Notes: generated by a model from the sequence alone, not told the origin. A stretch of DNA of 64,000 bases from Pelagimonas sp. (GCA_025210455.1 JAOARQ010000025.1:1-64000), one strand, 5' to 3'; positions 46,653 through 57,333 are shown, counted from the stretch's first letter. Numbers and translations: made by a program.

Positions 46653-47983
46653 TGTCTGACGCAAGCATGGGCAGCGCGCCCACACCGCGCCAAAAGACGT
46701 CGATCCATACCGTTGACGCCCGTACCAAACGCCGCAACGCCGCCGAGGCCCGTTTTAAAGCTTATGGCATCGCCGCCATTGCAATTGGTCTGATCTTTCT
46801 GGCGATCCTGGCGATTTCTATCGTGCGCTCGGGGGCTCCGGCCTTCACCCGCGCGATCCTGCAGGCCGATTTCACCCTGTCGGCTGCGGAATTCGATGCC
46901 GCTGAAAAAGAGCTGTTCAAGACCAAAGCCTATTCAAAGCTGTTCAACGCGGCGCTGACCAAAACTCTGGAAGAGCAGGGGCTTGACGTTGCCTTTGACG
47001 CCAAGGCGATTGAACGTATCGCGGGTAAGACAGGCAACACCATCCGCAGCTTTTACCGCGAAAACCCGGATCAGCTGGGCAAGCCAGTTACCTTTGAGCT
47101 GGCGACCTCTTCGAAGGTCAATGGCTACATGAAAGGTGACGTGACCCGCGACAGCATGGTCGACAGCCGTTTCCTGATGAAAACCGACCTGGATCTGGTG
47201 GATGCGCTGCGTGATGCAGGCATCGTCAAAACCGCGATCAATTGGAACTTCATCACTGGCGCAGATTCCGGTGTGGACAACCCCGGCGGCGCAGGCATCG
47301 GGGCCTCGGTCATCGGGTCGTTCTTCATGATGTTGGTGGTGCTGTTTCTGGCGCTGCCCATCGGTGTGGCCGCGTCGATCTATCTGGAAGAGTTTGCCCC
47401 GCAGAATCGCTTTACCGATCTGATCGAAGTGAACATCTCGAACCTCGCAGCGGTGCCGTCGATTGTGTTTGGTATCCTTGGTCTGGCCGTCTTCATCCAG
47501 TTTGCGCATCTGCCGCAATCTGCCCCGCTGGTGGGTGGTCTGGTCCTGACACTGATGACCCTGCCGACCATCATCATTTCCACCCGCGCCTCGCTGAAAT
47601 CCGTGCCACCCAGCATTCGCGATGCAGCGCTGGGGGTAGGGGCGTCGAAAATGCAGGCGGTGTTCCACCATGTGCTGCCTCTGGCAATGCCGGGTATTCT
47701 GACAGGTACTATCATTGGTCTGGCGCAGGCACTGGGGGAAACCGCTCCGCTGTTGCTGATCGGTATGGTGGGCTTTGTGGCCCGCGGCTATCCCGAAGGT
47801 TTCCTGCAGGGCTTTACCGAGGCGAACTCGGCCATGCCTGCGCAGATCTACACATGGGCGGCGCGCGCTGACGTGGGCTTTTACGAAAAGGCCTGGGGCG
47901 GCATCATCATCTTGCTGCTGTTCCTGCTGACCATGAACATTATCGCTATTATCCTCCGTCGCCGCTTTGAGCGTCGCTGGTAA
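46652..47983 (+). CDS. pstA: Phosphate ABC transporter permease PstA
   Basis: 443 residues, compared with about 300 in E. coli. After a cytoplasmic start and one membrane helix (about 33-56) comes a periplasmic insert of about 150 residues (DUF3333 type). The permease core follows with 'LPIGVAASIYLEEFAP', 'VPSIVFGILGLAVFI' and the EAA loop 'SIRDAALGVGASKMQAVFHHVLPLAMPGI'. The insert may contact PstS or the matching extension of PstC. Confidence 0.93.
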   Translation: MSDASMGSAPTPRQKTSIHTVDARTKRRNAAEARFKAYGIAAIAIGLIFLAILAISIVRSGAPAFTRAILQADFTLSAAEFDAAEKELFKTKAYSKLFNAALTKTLEEQGLDVAFDAKAIERIAGKTGNTIRSFYRENPDQLGKPVTFELATSSKVNGYMKGDVTRDSMVDSRFLMKTDLDLVDALRDAGIVKTAINWNFITGADSGVDNPGGAGIGASVIGSFFMMLVVLFLALPIGVAASIYLEEFAPQNRFTDLIEVNISNLAAVPSIVFGILGLAVFIQFAHLPQSAPLVGGLVLTLMTLPTIIISTRASLKSVPPSIRDAALGVGASKMQAVFHHVLPLAMPGILTGTIIGLAQALGETAPLLLIGMVGFVARGYPEGFLQGFTEANSAMPAQIYTWAARADVGFYEKAWGGIIILLLFLLTMNIIAIILRRRFERRW

Positions 47984-48007
47984 TTCCTGGGGAAAGGGAT
48001 ACAAATT

Positions 48008-48805
48008 ATGTACGACGCACCGCACACGGAGAGAGATGTGGCACAGACCGACGTAAAGATCGCCGCACATAAGGTTCAGGTATACTATGGCACAACCCAT
48101 GCCATCAAAGACGTGGACGTCAGCATCGAAGACAAGACCGTGACGGCTTTTATCGGGCCATCGGGTTGTGGCAAATCCACCTTTCTGCGCTGTCTGAACC
48201 GGATGAATGACACCATTGATGTCTGCCGCGTTGAAGGCGACATCCTGATTGATGGCGAAGATATCTATGACAAACGCGTTGACCCGGTTCAGCTGCGCGC
48301 CAAGGTGGGCATGGTGTTCCAAAAGCCGAACCCCTTCCCAAAGTCGATCTATGACAATATCGCCTATGGCCCGCGCATTCACGGTCTGGCGAAAAACAAA
48401 GCGGATCTGGATGAGATCGTTGAAAAATCCCTGCGCCGTGGTGCAATCTGGGATGAGGTCAAAGACCGTCTGGATGCGCCCGGCACCGGGTTGTCCGGTG
48501 GTCAGCAGCAACGCCTGTGCATCGCCCGCGCCATCGCGACCGAACCAGAGGTTCTGCTGATGGATGAACCCTGTTCCGCGCTTGACCCGATCGCCACCGC
48601 GCAGGTCGAAGAGCTGATCGACGAGCTGCGTCAGGACTATTCGGTTGTGATCGTGACCCACTCGATGCAGCAGGCGGCGCGCGTGTCGCAAAAGACCGCC
48701 TTCTTCCACCTGGGTAATCTGGTGGAGTTCGGAGAAACCGGCAAGATCTTCACCAACCCGGAAGATCCTCGCACTGAAAGCTATATCACAGGACGGATTG
48801 GCTAA
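48008..48805 (+). CDS. pstB: Phosphate ABC transporter ATP-binding protein PstB
   Basis: 265 residues. Walker [10 protein letters not shown], '[12 protein letters not shown]' typical of PstB, Q-loop '[21 protein letters not shown]', signature [14 protein letters not shown], Walker B '[13 protein letters not shown]', H-loop '[13 protein letters not shown]'. 24 bases after pstA; its stop shares one base with the phoU start. Confidence 0.97.
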   Translation: MYDAPHTERDVAQTDVKIAAHKVQVYYGTTHAIKDVDVSIEDKTVTAFIGPSGCGKSTFLRCLNRMNDTIDVCRVEGDILIDGEDIYDKRVDPVQLRAKVGMVFQKPNPFPKSIYDNIAYGPRIHGLAKNKADLDEIVEKSLRRGAIWDEVKDRLDAPGTGLSGGQQQRLCIARAIATEPEVLLMDEPCSALDPIATAQVEELIDELRQDYSVVIVTHSMQQAARVSQKTAFFHLGNLVEFGETGKIFTNPEDPRTESYITGRIG

Positions 48806-49530
48806 TGTCTCAGCTTAACGAACATATCGTCAGCGCCTTTGATCGCGATCTTGAAGGTATTCAGGCGCAGATCATGAAAATGGGCGGGCTGGTCGAAGCC
48901 GCCATCATACAGGCCGCAAAATCGCTGGAAACCCGCGATGAAGAATTGGCTGAACAGGTGCGTCGCGGCGATGCGGCCATTGACGCCCTGGAAGAAAGCC
49001 TGAACGAAGAAGCCGCCCGTGTGATCGCACTGCGCGCGCCCGCTGCCACGGATCTGCGGGTGGTGTTGTCGGTGATGCGCATGTCGGCCAACCTGGAACG
49101 GGTGGGCGATCTGTCGAAGAACATGGCCAAGCGCACGTCGGTTCTGGTGCAGATGCAACCCATCGGTCAGACCGCCATTTCGATCCGCCGCATGGCACGC
49201 GAAGTGGAACTGATGCTGAAAGACGCGCTGGACGCCTATATTCAGCGTGACGAAGCGCTGGCGCTGGATGTGATCGAACGCGACCGCGATGTCGATCAGA
49301 TGTACAACACGCTGTTCCGCGAGTTCCTGACCTTTATGCTGGAAGATCCGCGCAACATCACCGCCTGTATGCATCTGCATTTCATCGCCAAGAACATCGA
49401 ACGTATGGGCGACCATGTGACTTCGATTGCCGAACAGGTTGTGTTCCTGACCTCTGGTCGCAAACCTGATGACGTGCGCGTGAAAGAAGACAACACCTCG
49501 ACAGACATGGGCCCCGCCCACGAGGGTTAA
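48805..49530 (+). CDS. phoU: Phosphate signalling complex protein PhoU
   Basis: 241 residues. Two three-helix-bundle PhoU repeats, each with the metal-binding E-x3-D-type motif ('MSANLERVGDLSKNMAKR' and 'HFIAKNIERMGDHVTSIAEQ'). PhoU links PstB with PhoR and turns off the kinase when phosphate is plentiful. This link matters more here because PhoR lacks its own membrane anchor. It has a one-base overlap with pstB and is followed by phoB after 17 bases. Confidence 0.96.
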   Translation: MSQLNEHIVSAFDRDLEGIQAQIMKMGGLVEAAIIQAAKSLETRDEELAEQVRRGDAAIDALEESLNEEAARVIALRAPAATDLRVVLSVMRMSANLERVGDLSKNMAKRTSVLVQMQPIGQTAISIRRMAREVELMLKDALDAYIQRDEALALDVIERDRDVDQMYNTLFREFLTFMLEDPRNITACMHLHFIAKNIERMGDHVTSIAEQVVFLTSGRKPDDVRVKEDNTSTDMGPAHEG

Positions 49531-49547
49531 GTGACGGAGGGCATGAG

Positions 49548-50237
49548 ATGCCTGCTGATCAACCAACTGTACTGGTCGTTGAAGACGAAGCGGCACAGCG
49601 CGAAGTCCTGTCGTACAATCTGGAAGCCGAAGGCTTCCGGGTTGCCCGCGCCGAAAACGGTGAAGAGGCGCTGGTGCTGGTCGAAGAAGAAAATCCAGAC
49701 ATTATCGTTCTGGATTGGATGCTTCCGAATGTGTCGGGAATTGAGGTCTGTCGCCAGATCAAGACCCGGCCCGAGACACGCAATGTGCCGATCATCATGC
49801 TTTCGGCTCGCTCGGAAGAGGTGGACCGTGTGCGGGGTCTGGAAACGGGCGCAGATGACTATGTGGTCAAGCCCTATTCAGTGATCGAACTGATGGCGCG
49901 GGTGCGCGCGCAGCTGCGCCGTGCTCGACCATCTGCCGCAGGGCTGCGGTTGGAGTATGAGGATATTGTCCTTGATTCCGAAACGCACCGGGTCACTCGG
50001 GATGGTTCTTCGCTAAAGCTGGGGCCGACCGAGTTCCGCCTGCTGACCACCTTTATGGAAAAGCCCGGTCGGGTCTGGTCGCGCGAGCAGCTTTTGGATC
50101 GGGTCTGGGGGCGCGATATCTATGTGGATACGCGTACTGTAGATGTTCATATCGGACGTTTGCGCAAAGCCTTGTGCCAGCATGGTGGCAATGACCCGCT
50201 GCGCACAGTGCGCGGTGCAGGATATGCGCTGGGTTGA
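49548..50237 (+). CDS. phoB: Phosphate regulon response regulator PhoB
   Basis: 229 residues. Receiver domain with acidic pocket VVEDE, phospho-acceptor Asp 56 in 'IIVLDWMLPN', Thr/Ser region 'IIMLSAR' and Lys in 'DDYVVKPY'. OmpR-type winged helix at about 128-229 ('LKLGPTEFRLLTTFMEKPGRVWSREQLLDRVWG', 'TVDVHIGRLRKAL'). It binds Pho boxes such as the one upstream of pstS. Last gene of the pst-pho operon. Confidence 0.96.
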   Translation: MPADQPTVLVVEDEAAQREVLSYNLEAEGFRVARAENGEEALVLVEEENPDIIVLDWMLPNVSGIEVCRQIKTRPETRNVPIIMLSARSEEVDRVRGLETGADDYVVKPYSVIELMARVRAQLRRARPSAAGLRLEYEDIVLDSETHRVTRDGSSLKLGPTEFRLLTTFMEKPGRVWSREQLLDRVWGRDIYVDTRTVDVHIGRLRKALCQHGGNDPLRTVRGAGYALG

Positions 50238-50284
50238 CATAAGATCCCTGTCGTCTTTGCAAAGATGCGATTTCTAACATGTCT

Positions 50285-50323
50285 CAGCCCTCCTAAAGTC
50301 GTGTTTTGACCTTAGGCGGGCTG
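50285..50323. terminator. Hairpin between convergent phoB and chemoreceptor genes
   Basis: Stem CAGCCC-T-CCTAA / TTAGG-C-GGGCTG with one mismatch and a 15-base loop. The T tract is poor on both strands, so termination is probable but not certain. Confidence 0.5.
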
Positions 50324-50378
50324 TTCACTTAGATCAGTGTTTCTCTTTTGACGGCGCTGGAATGAGGGCTGACAGCTT

Positions 50379-52466
50379 CTAGGCGCTAAGCTGCCAGTCA
50401 TCATCTTCTTCAACTGGTGTGTCAGGGGCGGCCAGTTTGAACTGTGAGACCAGCTCGGTAAGGCGTCTGGCTTCGGCATCCACCTGTTGCCCGGTTGTGG
50501 TATTTTCATGCACCATTGCCGCGTTGCGCTGTGTCACCTGATCCAGTTCAGCGATGCCCTGATTGATCTGCGTCAGCCCTGTTGCCTGTTGTGCGGCGCT
50601 ATGGGTGATATCGGTCACCAGATTGGAAATATCTGCAACATGTCGGACGATATTGCCAAGCGCCTCACCAGTGCGACCAACCGCATCGGCCCCTTGCTGC
50701 ACCTGACTTGAGCTATTGCCGATCAGGGATTTAATATCTGTCGCCGCATGTGAAGAGCGCTGCGCGAGACCCTGCACCTCAGCGGCTACAACAGCAAACC
50801 CCTTGCCCGCCGACCCGGCCCGTGCGGCTTCTACACCGGCGTTCAGGGACAGCAGATTGGTCTGGAAAGCGATGTCGTCAATGACCTCGGTGATCTGGGT
50901 GATCTGATCGGCAAAGTCCTGAATGGAGGTCATAGAGCCAACAGCATTGTTCACGACTTCATCGCTGGATTTGGCATCATCACTTGCATTCAAAACCGCC
51001 TTCTCAACTGTTTGAGCATTATGAGATGTTGAATTTACCGACGCGGTCAGTTCCTCAAGGGCGGCTGCGGCCTGTTCCAGCGTTGCTGCCTGGCTTTCAG
51101 TGCGTTTGGCCAGGGCGTCAGCAGAGCTGACAAAATCCGTCGCGCTTGAGGAAATGCTCTTTGACATCGTCATGATTTCCTGAATGGTATGCCTCAGCGT
51201 TTGCACCGTATCGTTGAAACTTTTCCGCAGCGCTTCATAATCTTCCGGGAAAGGATCGGGGATATTGCAATCCAGATTTTGGTCCGCCAGCAGCCCAAGA
51301 TGTCGTTCAAGGGTACCTATCACTGCACCGCGATTAGCGATACGTGAAGCCTCCATCTGGGCCAGTTGTTCTTCAGCCGCCTGAAGTGAATCCCGCGTTG
51401 CCGCCATCGAACGGCTGATTGCACCGATTTCAGTTTTGTCGTTCAGAAATTTCAACTCGAAAGAAAAATCCTTATCAGCGATTTTGCTCAGATTGGATTT
51501 GATATCTTCGATCCGGGTACGGAACACCCGTTGAAACAGGATAGAGAGCACAAAGCTGAGCAGGGCAACACCCATGATGAGGCCAAAGGTCGCGGCCGCC
51601 AGATTGCGCGCGGCCTGCGACTGTTGGACCGAGACATAGATCAGCCGGTTGGCCACCATGATTTCCTTGCCGCGCAGATAGGTGATCCATTCGGTCGACA
51701 TTTTGAACCACTCGGGCGCGGTCATTTGGGGTAGGGGGCCCATGGGGCCAGCTTTGGTGACGGCTTCGCGGACATTCTGAATGCCGCTGGCGGCAAGCCC
51801 CTCCACGATCTGTTCGTTGAAATCCTGAAATTCATTGAAAAGATCCAACTCCGCAATTTTCAGCAGCTCTTTTTCCTTGGCACCATTTGCGATGAAAGAT
51901 TGATAGACTGGGATCGAAAATCCACCGGAGCCAAAGCCGCCCGCGCCAGCAGCGCGTTGCAGGCCTGCCGCTTCTTTTGCGCTGGCCAGCATTTCCAGAC
52001 CGGCACCGATTTTCGCCAGGCGACCATCTTTCTGGTTCACCAGTTCTTTGCCAACCTTGGCAAGAATCACATTGATTGCCCCGGTATAAAACCGGGCCAT
52101 TTCAGGTACGGTGAGCGACTGGCTCCAGACTGCGCTGCGGATCTGGTCGAGATCGTCCAGAACGCTAAGCAACTCGGGCTCTGAGGCGCGCAGAGGAACA
52201 AGTACCGCATCCACGTCAACGCGTCTTTCTGGTAGGGTTGTCGCAAAGTTCACCCCCTTAGACGCCAGAAAACCTGCGGATTGCCCGCGTTCCACCTGCA
52301 ATGTGTGCACCAAACTGGCCAGTTCGATGGACAGTTGCGCCGTCGCAGTCGCTGACTTGGCCAATTTGTATTCTTCCCAGGCCTGCCAGGTCCGTTGCGC
52401 ACCAAATGCGATCAGAGCCAAAAGAGGGATAAAAACCATAAACTGTATTTGCCGACGAAGAGACAT
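50379..52466 (-). CDS. Methyl-accepting chemotaxis protein with NIT (nitrate/nitrite-sensing) domain
   Basis: 695 residues. Membrane helix at about 7-24, periplasmic NIT domain at about 45-290 with the signature '[18 protein letters not shown]', second membrane helix at about 296-316, HAMP, a short linker and an MCP signalling domain with the hairpin tip '[37 protein letters not shown]'. The C-terminus ([10 protein letters not shown]) resembles a degenerate CheR-docking tail. NIT domains sense nitrate or nitrite in characterised cases; the ligand here is inferred. No other che gene lies nearby. Confidence 0.92.
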   Translation of the reverse strand: MSLRRQIQFMVFIPLLALIAFGAQRTWQAWEEYKLAKSATATAQLSIELASLVHTLQVERGQSAGFLASKGVNFATTLPERRVDVDAVLVPLRASEPELLSVLDDLDQIRSAVWSQSLTVPEMARFYTGAINVILAKVGKELVNQKDGRLAKIGAGLEMLASAKEAAGLQRAAGAGGFGSGGFSIPVYQSFIANGAKEKELLKIAELDLFNEFQDFNEQIVEGLAASGIQNVREAVTKAGPMGPLPQMTAPEWFKMSTEWITYLRGKEIMVANRLIYVSVQQSQAARNLAAATFGLIMGVALLSFVLSILFQRVFRTRIEDIKSNLSKIADKDFSFELKFLNDKTEIGAISRSMAATRDSLQAAEEQLAQMEASRIANRGAVIGTLERHLGLLADQNLDCNIPDPFPEDYEALRKSFNDTVQTLRHTIQEIMTMSKSISSSATDFVSSADALAKRTESQAATLEQAAAALEELTASVNSTSHNAQTVEKAVLNASDDAKSSDEVVNNAVGSMTSIQDFADQITQITEVIDDIAFQTNLLSLNAGVEAARAGSAGKGFAVVAAEVQGLAQRSSHAATDIKSLIGNSSSQVQQGADAVGRTGEALGNIVRHVADISNLVTDITHSAAQQATGLTQINQGIAELDQVTQRNAAMVHENTTTGQQVDAEARRLTELVSQFKLAAPDTPVEEDDDWQLSA

Positions 52467-52670
52467 TTATCAAATCCTCGTGTAAGATATGATGGCAATT
52501 GACCATGGGTCACTTAAGGTTTGGTTGAAGATACAATTTTCAACACCGGTTTTTCTGCGACTGCACGGGAAAGCCCTTGCGTCTGGGACGTGAACGGGGT
52601 AAACGCGCGCCATTCAATCCCGCAGGCGGGGATCGGGTGCTTTGGGGAGACATCCCAGATCATCCACCGG

Positions 52671-52686
52671 TCGGGCAGACGCCCGA
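52671..52686 (+). promoter_or_regulatory. Hairpin in the rpsB 5' leader
   Basis: 6 bp stem TCGGGC / GCCCGA with loop AGAC, 35 bases before the rpsB start. The upstream 200 bases also contain TTGCGT and TAAACG spaced 17 bp (52578-52606), a weak promoter match. S2 is known to repress its own mRNA leader in gammaproteobacteria; whether this hairpin takes part in a similar control is inference. Confidence 0.4.
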
Positions 52687-52721
52687 AACCCCGCTGAGGA
52701 CAAACCGGAAAGGAAAAAGGC

Positions 52722-53501
52722 ATGGCTCTTCCTGAGTTCACCATGCGTCAGCTGCTGGAAGCTGGCGTTCACTTTGGTCACCAGACACAGCGTTGGAACC
52801 CCCGCATGGGCGAGTTCATCTATGGCGCGCGCAACGGCATCCACATCATGGACCTGACCCAGACCGTTCCTATGCTGGACGCGGCTCTGACAGCAATCCG
52901 TGACTGCGTTGCCAAGGGCGGCCGTGTTCTGTTCGTTGGCACCAAGCGTCAGGCCTCTGTGCCGGTCGCAGAAGCAGCTGAAAAATCGGCTCAGTACTAC
53001 ATGAACCACCGCTGGCTGGGCGGCACTCTGACCAACTGGCAGACTGTTTCGCAGTCGATCAACCGTCTGAAGTCAATCGACGAGCAGATGGAATCGGGCG
53101 CCGAAGGCCTGACCAAAAAAGAGCGCCTGAACATGGAACGCGACCAGGGCAAGCTACAGGCATCTCTGGGTGGTATCCGTGAAATGGGCGGCGTGCCGGA
53201 CATGCTGTTCGTCATCGACGTGAAAAAAGAATCTCTGGCCATCGCAGAAGCCAACAAACTGGGTATTCCGGTTGTGGCTGTTGTTGATACCAACTGCTCG
53301 CCTGATGGTGTGGATTACATCATCCCTGGCAATGACGACGCATCGCGCGCCATCTCGCTGTACTGTGATCTGGCATCGCGCGCCGCGCTGGACGGCATGA
53401 CCGCTCAGCTGGGTGCCGCCGGCGTTGATCTGGGTGCACTGGAAGACGCACCGGTTGAAGAACTGGTTGCCGAAGACGCCGCGACCGAAGCAGAAGCCTA
53501 A
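52722..53501 (+). CDS. rpsB: 30S ribosomal protein S2
   Basis: 259 residues. '[24 protein letters not shown]' at the start, 'FVGTKRQA', '[17 protein letters not shown]' and '[25 protein letters not shown]' are standard S2. An acidic C-terminal tail (about 240-259) extends beyond the core. AAAGGAAAAAGG precedes the ATG. It is followed by tsf in the conserved rpsB-tsf order. Confidence 0.98.
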   Translation: MALPEFTMRQLLEAGVHFGHQTQRWNPRMGEFIYGARNGIHIMDLTQTVPMLDAALTAIRDCVAKGGRVLFVGTKRQASVPVAEAAEKSAQYYMNHRWLGGTLTNWQTVSQSINRLKSIDEQMESGAEGLTKKERLNMERDQGKLQASLGGIREMGGVPDMLFVIDVKKESLAIAEANKLGIPVVAVVDTNCSPDGVDYIIPGNDDASRAISLYCDLASRAALDGMTAQLGAAGVDLGALEDAPVEELVAEDAATEAEA

Positions 53502-53520
53502 TTCACGGGAATTCCGCGAT

Positions 53521-53536
53521 TGTCGCAAAAGCGACA
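53521..53536 (+). promoter_or_regulatory. Hairpin between rpsB and tsf
   Basis: Perfect 6 bp stem TGTCGC / GCGACA with an AAAA loop, 20 bases after the rpsB stop. No T tract follows, so it probably shapes or protects the mRNA and does not end it; it could partly attenuate tsf. Confidence 0.5.
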
Positions 53537-53609
53537 TATCCGCGTGACATGAGCGGGTGGTCAATTTTCAGGGCCATCCGCGCCCCGCACAAGACAGAGG
53601 AGAGCCACA

Positions 53610-54485
53610 ATGGCGATCACCGCAAAGCAGGTTAAAGAACTGCGTGAAATGACCGGCGCAGGCATGATGGATGCCAAAAAAGCGCTGGTGGAATCCGAAG
53701 GCGACATGGACGCGGCTGTTGATTGGCTGCGCACCAAAGGTCTGGCGAAAGCGGCCAAGAAATCCGGCCGTACCGCAGCCGAAGGTCTGGTTGCTGTCTC
53801 CGTCGAAGGTGGCAAGGGTGTTGCTGTCGAAGTGAACTCGGAAACCGACTTTGTTGCGAAAAACGCAGACTTCCAGGAAATGGTTGGCAGCATTGCAAAA
53901 GCGGCTCTGAATGTTGCTGACGTTGACGCGCTGAAAGAAGCAGATCTGGGCGGCAAGTCGGTCACCGACGTGATCACCGACAAGATCGCAACCATCGGTG
54001 AAAACATGTCGGTCCGCCGCATGATCACCGTAGAAGGCGACGTTGTTGCATCTTACATCCACAACGCAGCCACCGACGGCATGGGCCAGATCGGTGTTCT
54101 GGTTGCGCTGAAAGGCGGCACCGAAGAGTTTGGCAAGCAGGTTGGCATGCACATCGCAGCAATGAACCCGCAGTCGCTGAACGAAGCGTCGCTGGACCCA
54201 GCGATCGTTGAAAAAGAAAAGCAGGTTCAGATCGACATCGCGAAAGAGTCGGGCAAGCCTGACGCCGTGATCGAAAAAATGATCGTTGGCCGCATGAAGA
54301 AATTCATGGCCGAAGTCACCCTGCTGGGTCAGGCTTTCGCGCTGGACACAGACAAGACTGTTGAGCAGGCTGCAAAAGACGCAGGCTGTGAGATCGTTGC
54401 ATTTGCCCGCGTTCAGGTTGGCGAAGGTATCGAAAAGAAAGAAGAAGATTTCGCAGCTGAAGTCGCAAAAGCGGTTCAGGGCTAA
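53610..54485 (+). CDS. tsf: Translation elongation factor Ts
   Basis: 291 residues. N-terminal UBA-like domain '[37 protein letters not shown]', then the TDFV motif that contacts EF-Tu ('[11 protein letters not shown]') and the core domains. Nucleotide-exchange factor for EF-Tu. AGAGGAGAG lies ahead of the ATG, and a terminator follows. Confidence 0.98.
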   Translation: MAITAKQVKELREMTGAGMMDAKKALVESEGDMDAAVDWLRTKGLAKAAKKSGRTAAEGLVAVSVEGGKGVAVEVNSETDFVAKNADFQEMVGSIAKAALNVADVDALKEADLGGKSVTDVITDKIATIGENMSVRRMITVEGDVVASYIHNAATDGMGQIGVLVALKGGTEEFGKQVGMHIAAMNPQSLNEASLDPAIVEKEKQVQIDIAKESGKPDAVIEKMIVGRMKKFMAEVTLLGQAFALDTDKTVEQAAKDAGCEIVAFARVQVGEGIEKKEEDFAAEVAKAVQG

Positions 54486-54519
54486 GAGATCCTTTCTGGG
54501 GTTATACCCGGGAAATTCC

Positions 54520-54556
54520 AAAGCGGGCAGGGGCAACTCTGTCCGCTTTTCCTTTT
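54520..54556 (+). terminator. Intrinsic terminator of rpsB-tsf
   Basis: 11 bp stem AAAGCGGGCAG / CTGTCCGCTTT (one G-T pair) with an 8-base loop, followed by TCCTTTT. 34 bases after the tsf stop. Confidence 0.85.
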
Positions 54557-54616
54557 GGGTTTTCAGAGGCTTTGAGTGCAAAGCTCATGCAGTGAGCGAA
54601 TTCTCATGGGGTAGAT

Positions 54617-54653
54617 AAAAAATCAGGCAGACTGCGAAAACACAGCCTGCCTG
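54617..54653 (-). terminator. Minus-strand intrinsic terminator downstream of the LuxR-type gene
   Basis: Stem CAGGCAG-A-CTG / CAG-C-CTGCCTG with one mismatch and an 8-base loop. On the minus strand it is followed by AT and six T residues. It terminates transcripts coming from the LuxR-type gene or from a small RNA in the gap. Confidence 0.8.
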
Positions 54654-54775
54654 CAAGATGATAAGCGTTCCTGCGCGAAAATATACGCATCCCGCCAATC
54701 AAAATGTTCCATGGCCAAATTGCCACCACTCACGGAACACCCTCAAGATTAGCTGATGAGTTCTGTAGGGAACAT

Positions 54776-54797
54776 GACCTGAACCAAAGTTCAGGTC
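54776..54797. repeat. Perfect 9 bp inverted repeat in the tsf-luxR gap
   Basis: GACCTGAAC / GTTCAGGTC with loop CAAA. As RNA it is a stable hairpin on either strand; as DNA it could be an operator. Confidence 0.7.
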
Positions 54798-54806
54798 AGA
54801 CAAGCG

Positions 54807-54825
54807 GATAATTCACGAAATTATC
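54807..54825. repeat. 7 bp inverted repeat in the tsf-luxR gap
   Basis: GATAATT / AATTATC with loop CACGA, directly next to the 9 bp hairpin at 54776. Confidence 0.55.
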
Positions 54826-54905
54826 ACGTATTTGGCGCCTAGATGCACCCTTGAGTTGATTTTTTGGCGTTTTTGATGCTAATTAGCAGCGGAATCCTGG
54901 TTCTC

Positions 54906-55670
54906 TCAAACCGGCTCCATAACAAACATCTGATTTTGAAACGCTGCTTTTGCCACAGCCTGTGCTGTTGTTTCCACGTTCAATGTCTCACGGGCCAGGC
55001 GCAGATGCTTTTCAATTGTGGCCTGCGTCAGCCCCATGATCTGCGCAATGTCCTGCATGGTTTTCCCGTCGCCAACCCATTGCAGCGCCTCACGTTGGCG
55101 CGGTGTGAGCTGCTTGTTCGACAAGGTCACAGGCAGCGTCAGAATTTTCAGATGCGCCACATTGTTCAGCAGGTGAATGTTCGTCCCATGTGTGGCCCAG
55201 ATGCGGTCCACATCGTCCTGAGATAGATCCGCGCGCGCGGTAAGCGAAATCGCACCTTTGGAACGTGCGCACAGGGATTTGAAGCTAACCGTATAGCCAG
55301 ACAGCACTTTATGCGCGAGATTGAAGGTCACGACCTCAAGTTCGTCTTTAGTAAGATCACCGGAATTGATGCGCTCGGCCATTGCGCGCCAACTGCTGAA
55401 ACCTTCGTTCTCCAGCGCCCAACGCACCATGGGGGCAGAGCGATAGAGCCCATCTTCAACAAAACCTTTGCGATACTCTGGGCTATGATTTGTCAGGACG
55501 ACAAAGTCATTTGGATCCCCAAAGGATGTTGGCGTCATAAAACGGGTAAACCCATAGATCAGACGATCAAAACCATAGTAGGCCATGCGATCACATAACA
55601 AAGCCCAGACCTGTTCGACGCTGGCGGCGTTCGAAATCTCAAGCAAATACTGTTGAACGTCTTTTTCCAC
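54906..55670 (-). CDS. LuxR-family transcriptional regulator with autoinducer-binding-like domain (solo)
   Basis: 254 residues. N-terminal Autoind_bind-like domain (about 10-165) and C-terminal GerE helix-turn-helix (about 185-245, LTPRQREALQWVGDGKTMQDIAQIMG). No luxI-type synthase is in the window. Aligning without gaps to TraR around the ligand pocket, TraR Trp57, Tyr61 and Asp70 correspond to Tyr 66, Phe 70 and Ala 79 here, while Trp85 is kept (Trp 94). Loss of the aspartate that holds the AHL amide suggests a different ligand or none. AT-rich sequence precedes it. Confidence 0.88.
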   Translation of the reverse strand: MEKDVQQYLLEISNAASVEQVWALLCDRMAYYGFDRLIYGFTRFMTPTSFGDPNDFVVLTNHSPEYRKGFVEDGLYRSAPMVRWALENEGFSSWRAMAERINSGDLTKDELEVVTFNLAHKVLSGYTVSFKSLCARSKGAISLTARADLSQDDVDRIWATHGTNIHLLNNVAHLKILTLPVTLSNKQLTPRQREALQWVGDGKTMQDIAQIMGLTQATIEKHLRLARETLNVETTAQAVAKAAFQNQMFVMEPV

Positions 55671-55753
55671 GGCTTACCTCGGGCAATGTATCGTCAATAT
55701 GAGACACTGATGATGGTAAGGTGATAGGCAGAGCCAGACTCTGCGTCAATATT

Positions 55754-55782
55754 ATTGGTAATTTATATTACATAATACCAAT
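55754..55782. repeat. AT-rich inverted repeat upstream of the LuxR-type gene
   Basis: ATTGGTA / TACCAAT separated by 15 bases in a block with very low GC content, 84 bases upstream of the start codon. A candidate operator. Confidence 0.45.
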
Positions 55783-55916
55783 TATGCGATTAATGCGTTG
55801 CCGTTTTGCTAACGCTTTCATCACATCACAGGATCCCCACTGTAGTTGCGGCTGAGATCTGAAACAGTATCAGCACAAAAGTAAAACGCCCCGGATAGCG
55901 GGCCTGCCAAGTATAT

Positions 55917-55940
55917 AGGGATGATAAGATGCTCATCCCT
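55917..55940. repeat. 8 bp inverted repeat in the gcdH-luxR gap
   Basis: AGGGATGA / TCATCCCT with an 8-base loop (TAAGATGC). It has no T tract on either strand. Confidence 0.55.
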
Positions 55941-56021
55941 AAACGCTAGTCACACGCGTTTAATTATTCGTTGCCAGTGCCTGTGATGCCAGAACACTCT
56001 GGCACCACATTGCTGTCTATT

Positions 56022-57245
<1,224 letters not shown>

Positions 57246-57333
57246 TGGCTGTCTCCTGAGGTTTCCCTGTCTTTTAGCTTGCGAAAGTGACATGTAAAAA
57301 CGATAATTCAGCATGAAATCATGCGGAAATGTC

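Larger units (their letters stand above)
54486..54905. other. Hairpin-rich gap between tsf and the LuxR-type gene
   Basis: 420 bases without a supported gene. It contains the tsf terminator (54520), a minus-strand intrinsic terminator (54617-54653), a perfect 9 bp hairpin (54776-54797) and a 7 bp AT hairpin (54807-54825). The minus terminator is about 250 bases past the LuxR-type stop, so this is either a long structured 3' UTR or an independent small RNA. A 29-codon frame at 54712-54623 (minus) lacks a ribosome site. Confidence 0.55.
55671..56021. other. Intergenic region upstream of the LuxR-type gene
   Basis: 351 bases without a gene, between the gcdH stop and the LuxR-type start, both on minus. 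It holds an AT-rich segment with inverted repeat ATTGGTA / TACCAAT at 55754-55782, an 8 bp hairpin AGGGATGA / TCATCCCT at 55917-55940, and a 7 bp hairpin TGCCAGA / TCTGGCA at 55987-56004 just after gcdH (probable 3' end structure, no T tract). The AT-rich block probably carries the LuxR-type gene promoter. Confidence 0.6.

Noticed and set aside
46934-48709. 591-codon open frame on the minus strand across pstA and pstB
   Set aside because: It lies antisense to two certain genes, has no ribosome site, and its product is rich in His, Gln and Arg without any domain. It is a shadow of the biased codon use of the sense genes.
54623-54712. 29-codon minus-strand frame ending inside the terminator at 54617-54653
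   Set aside because: No ribosome site ahead of its ATG, and the last third is the terminator stem. Kept only as a remark in the gap entry.
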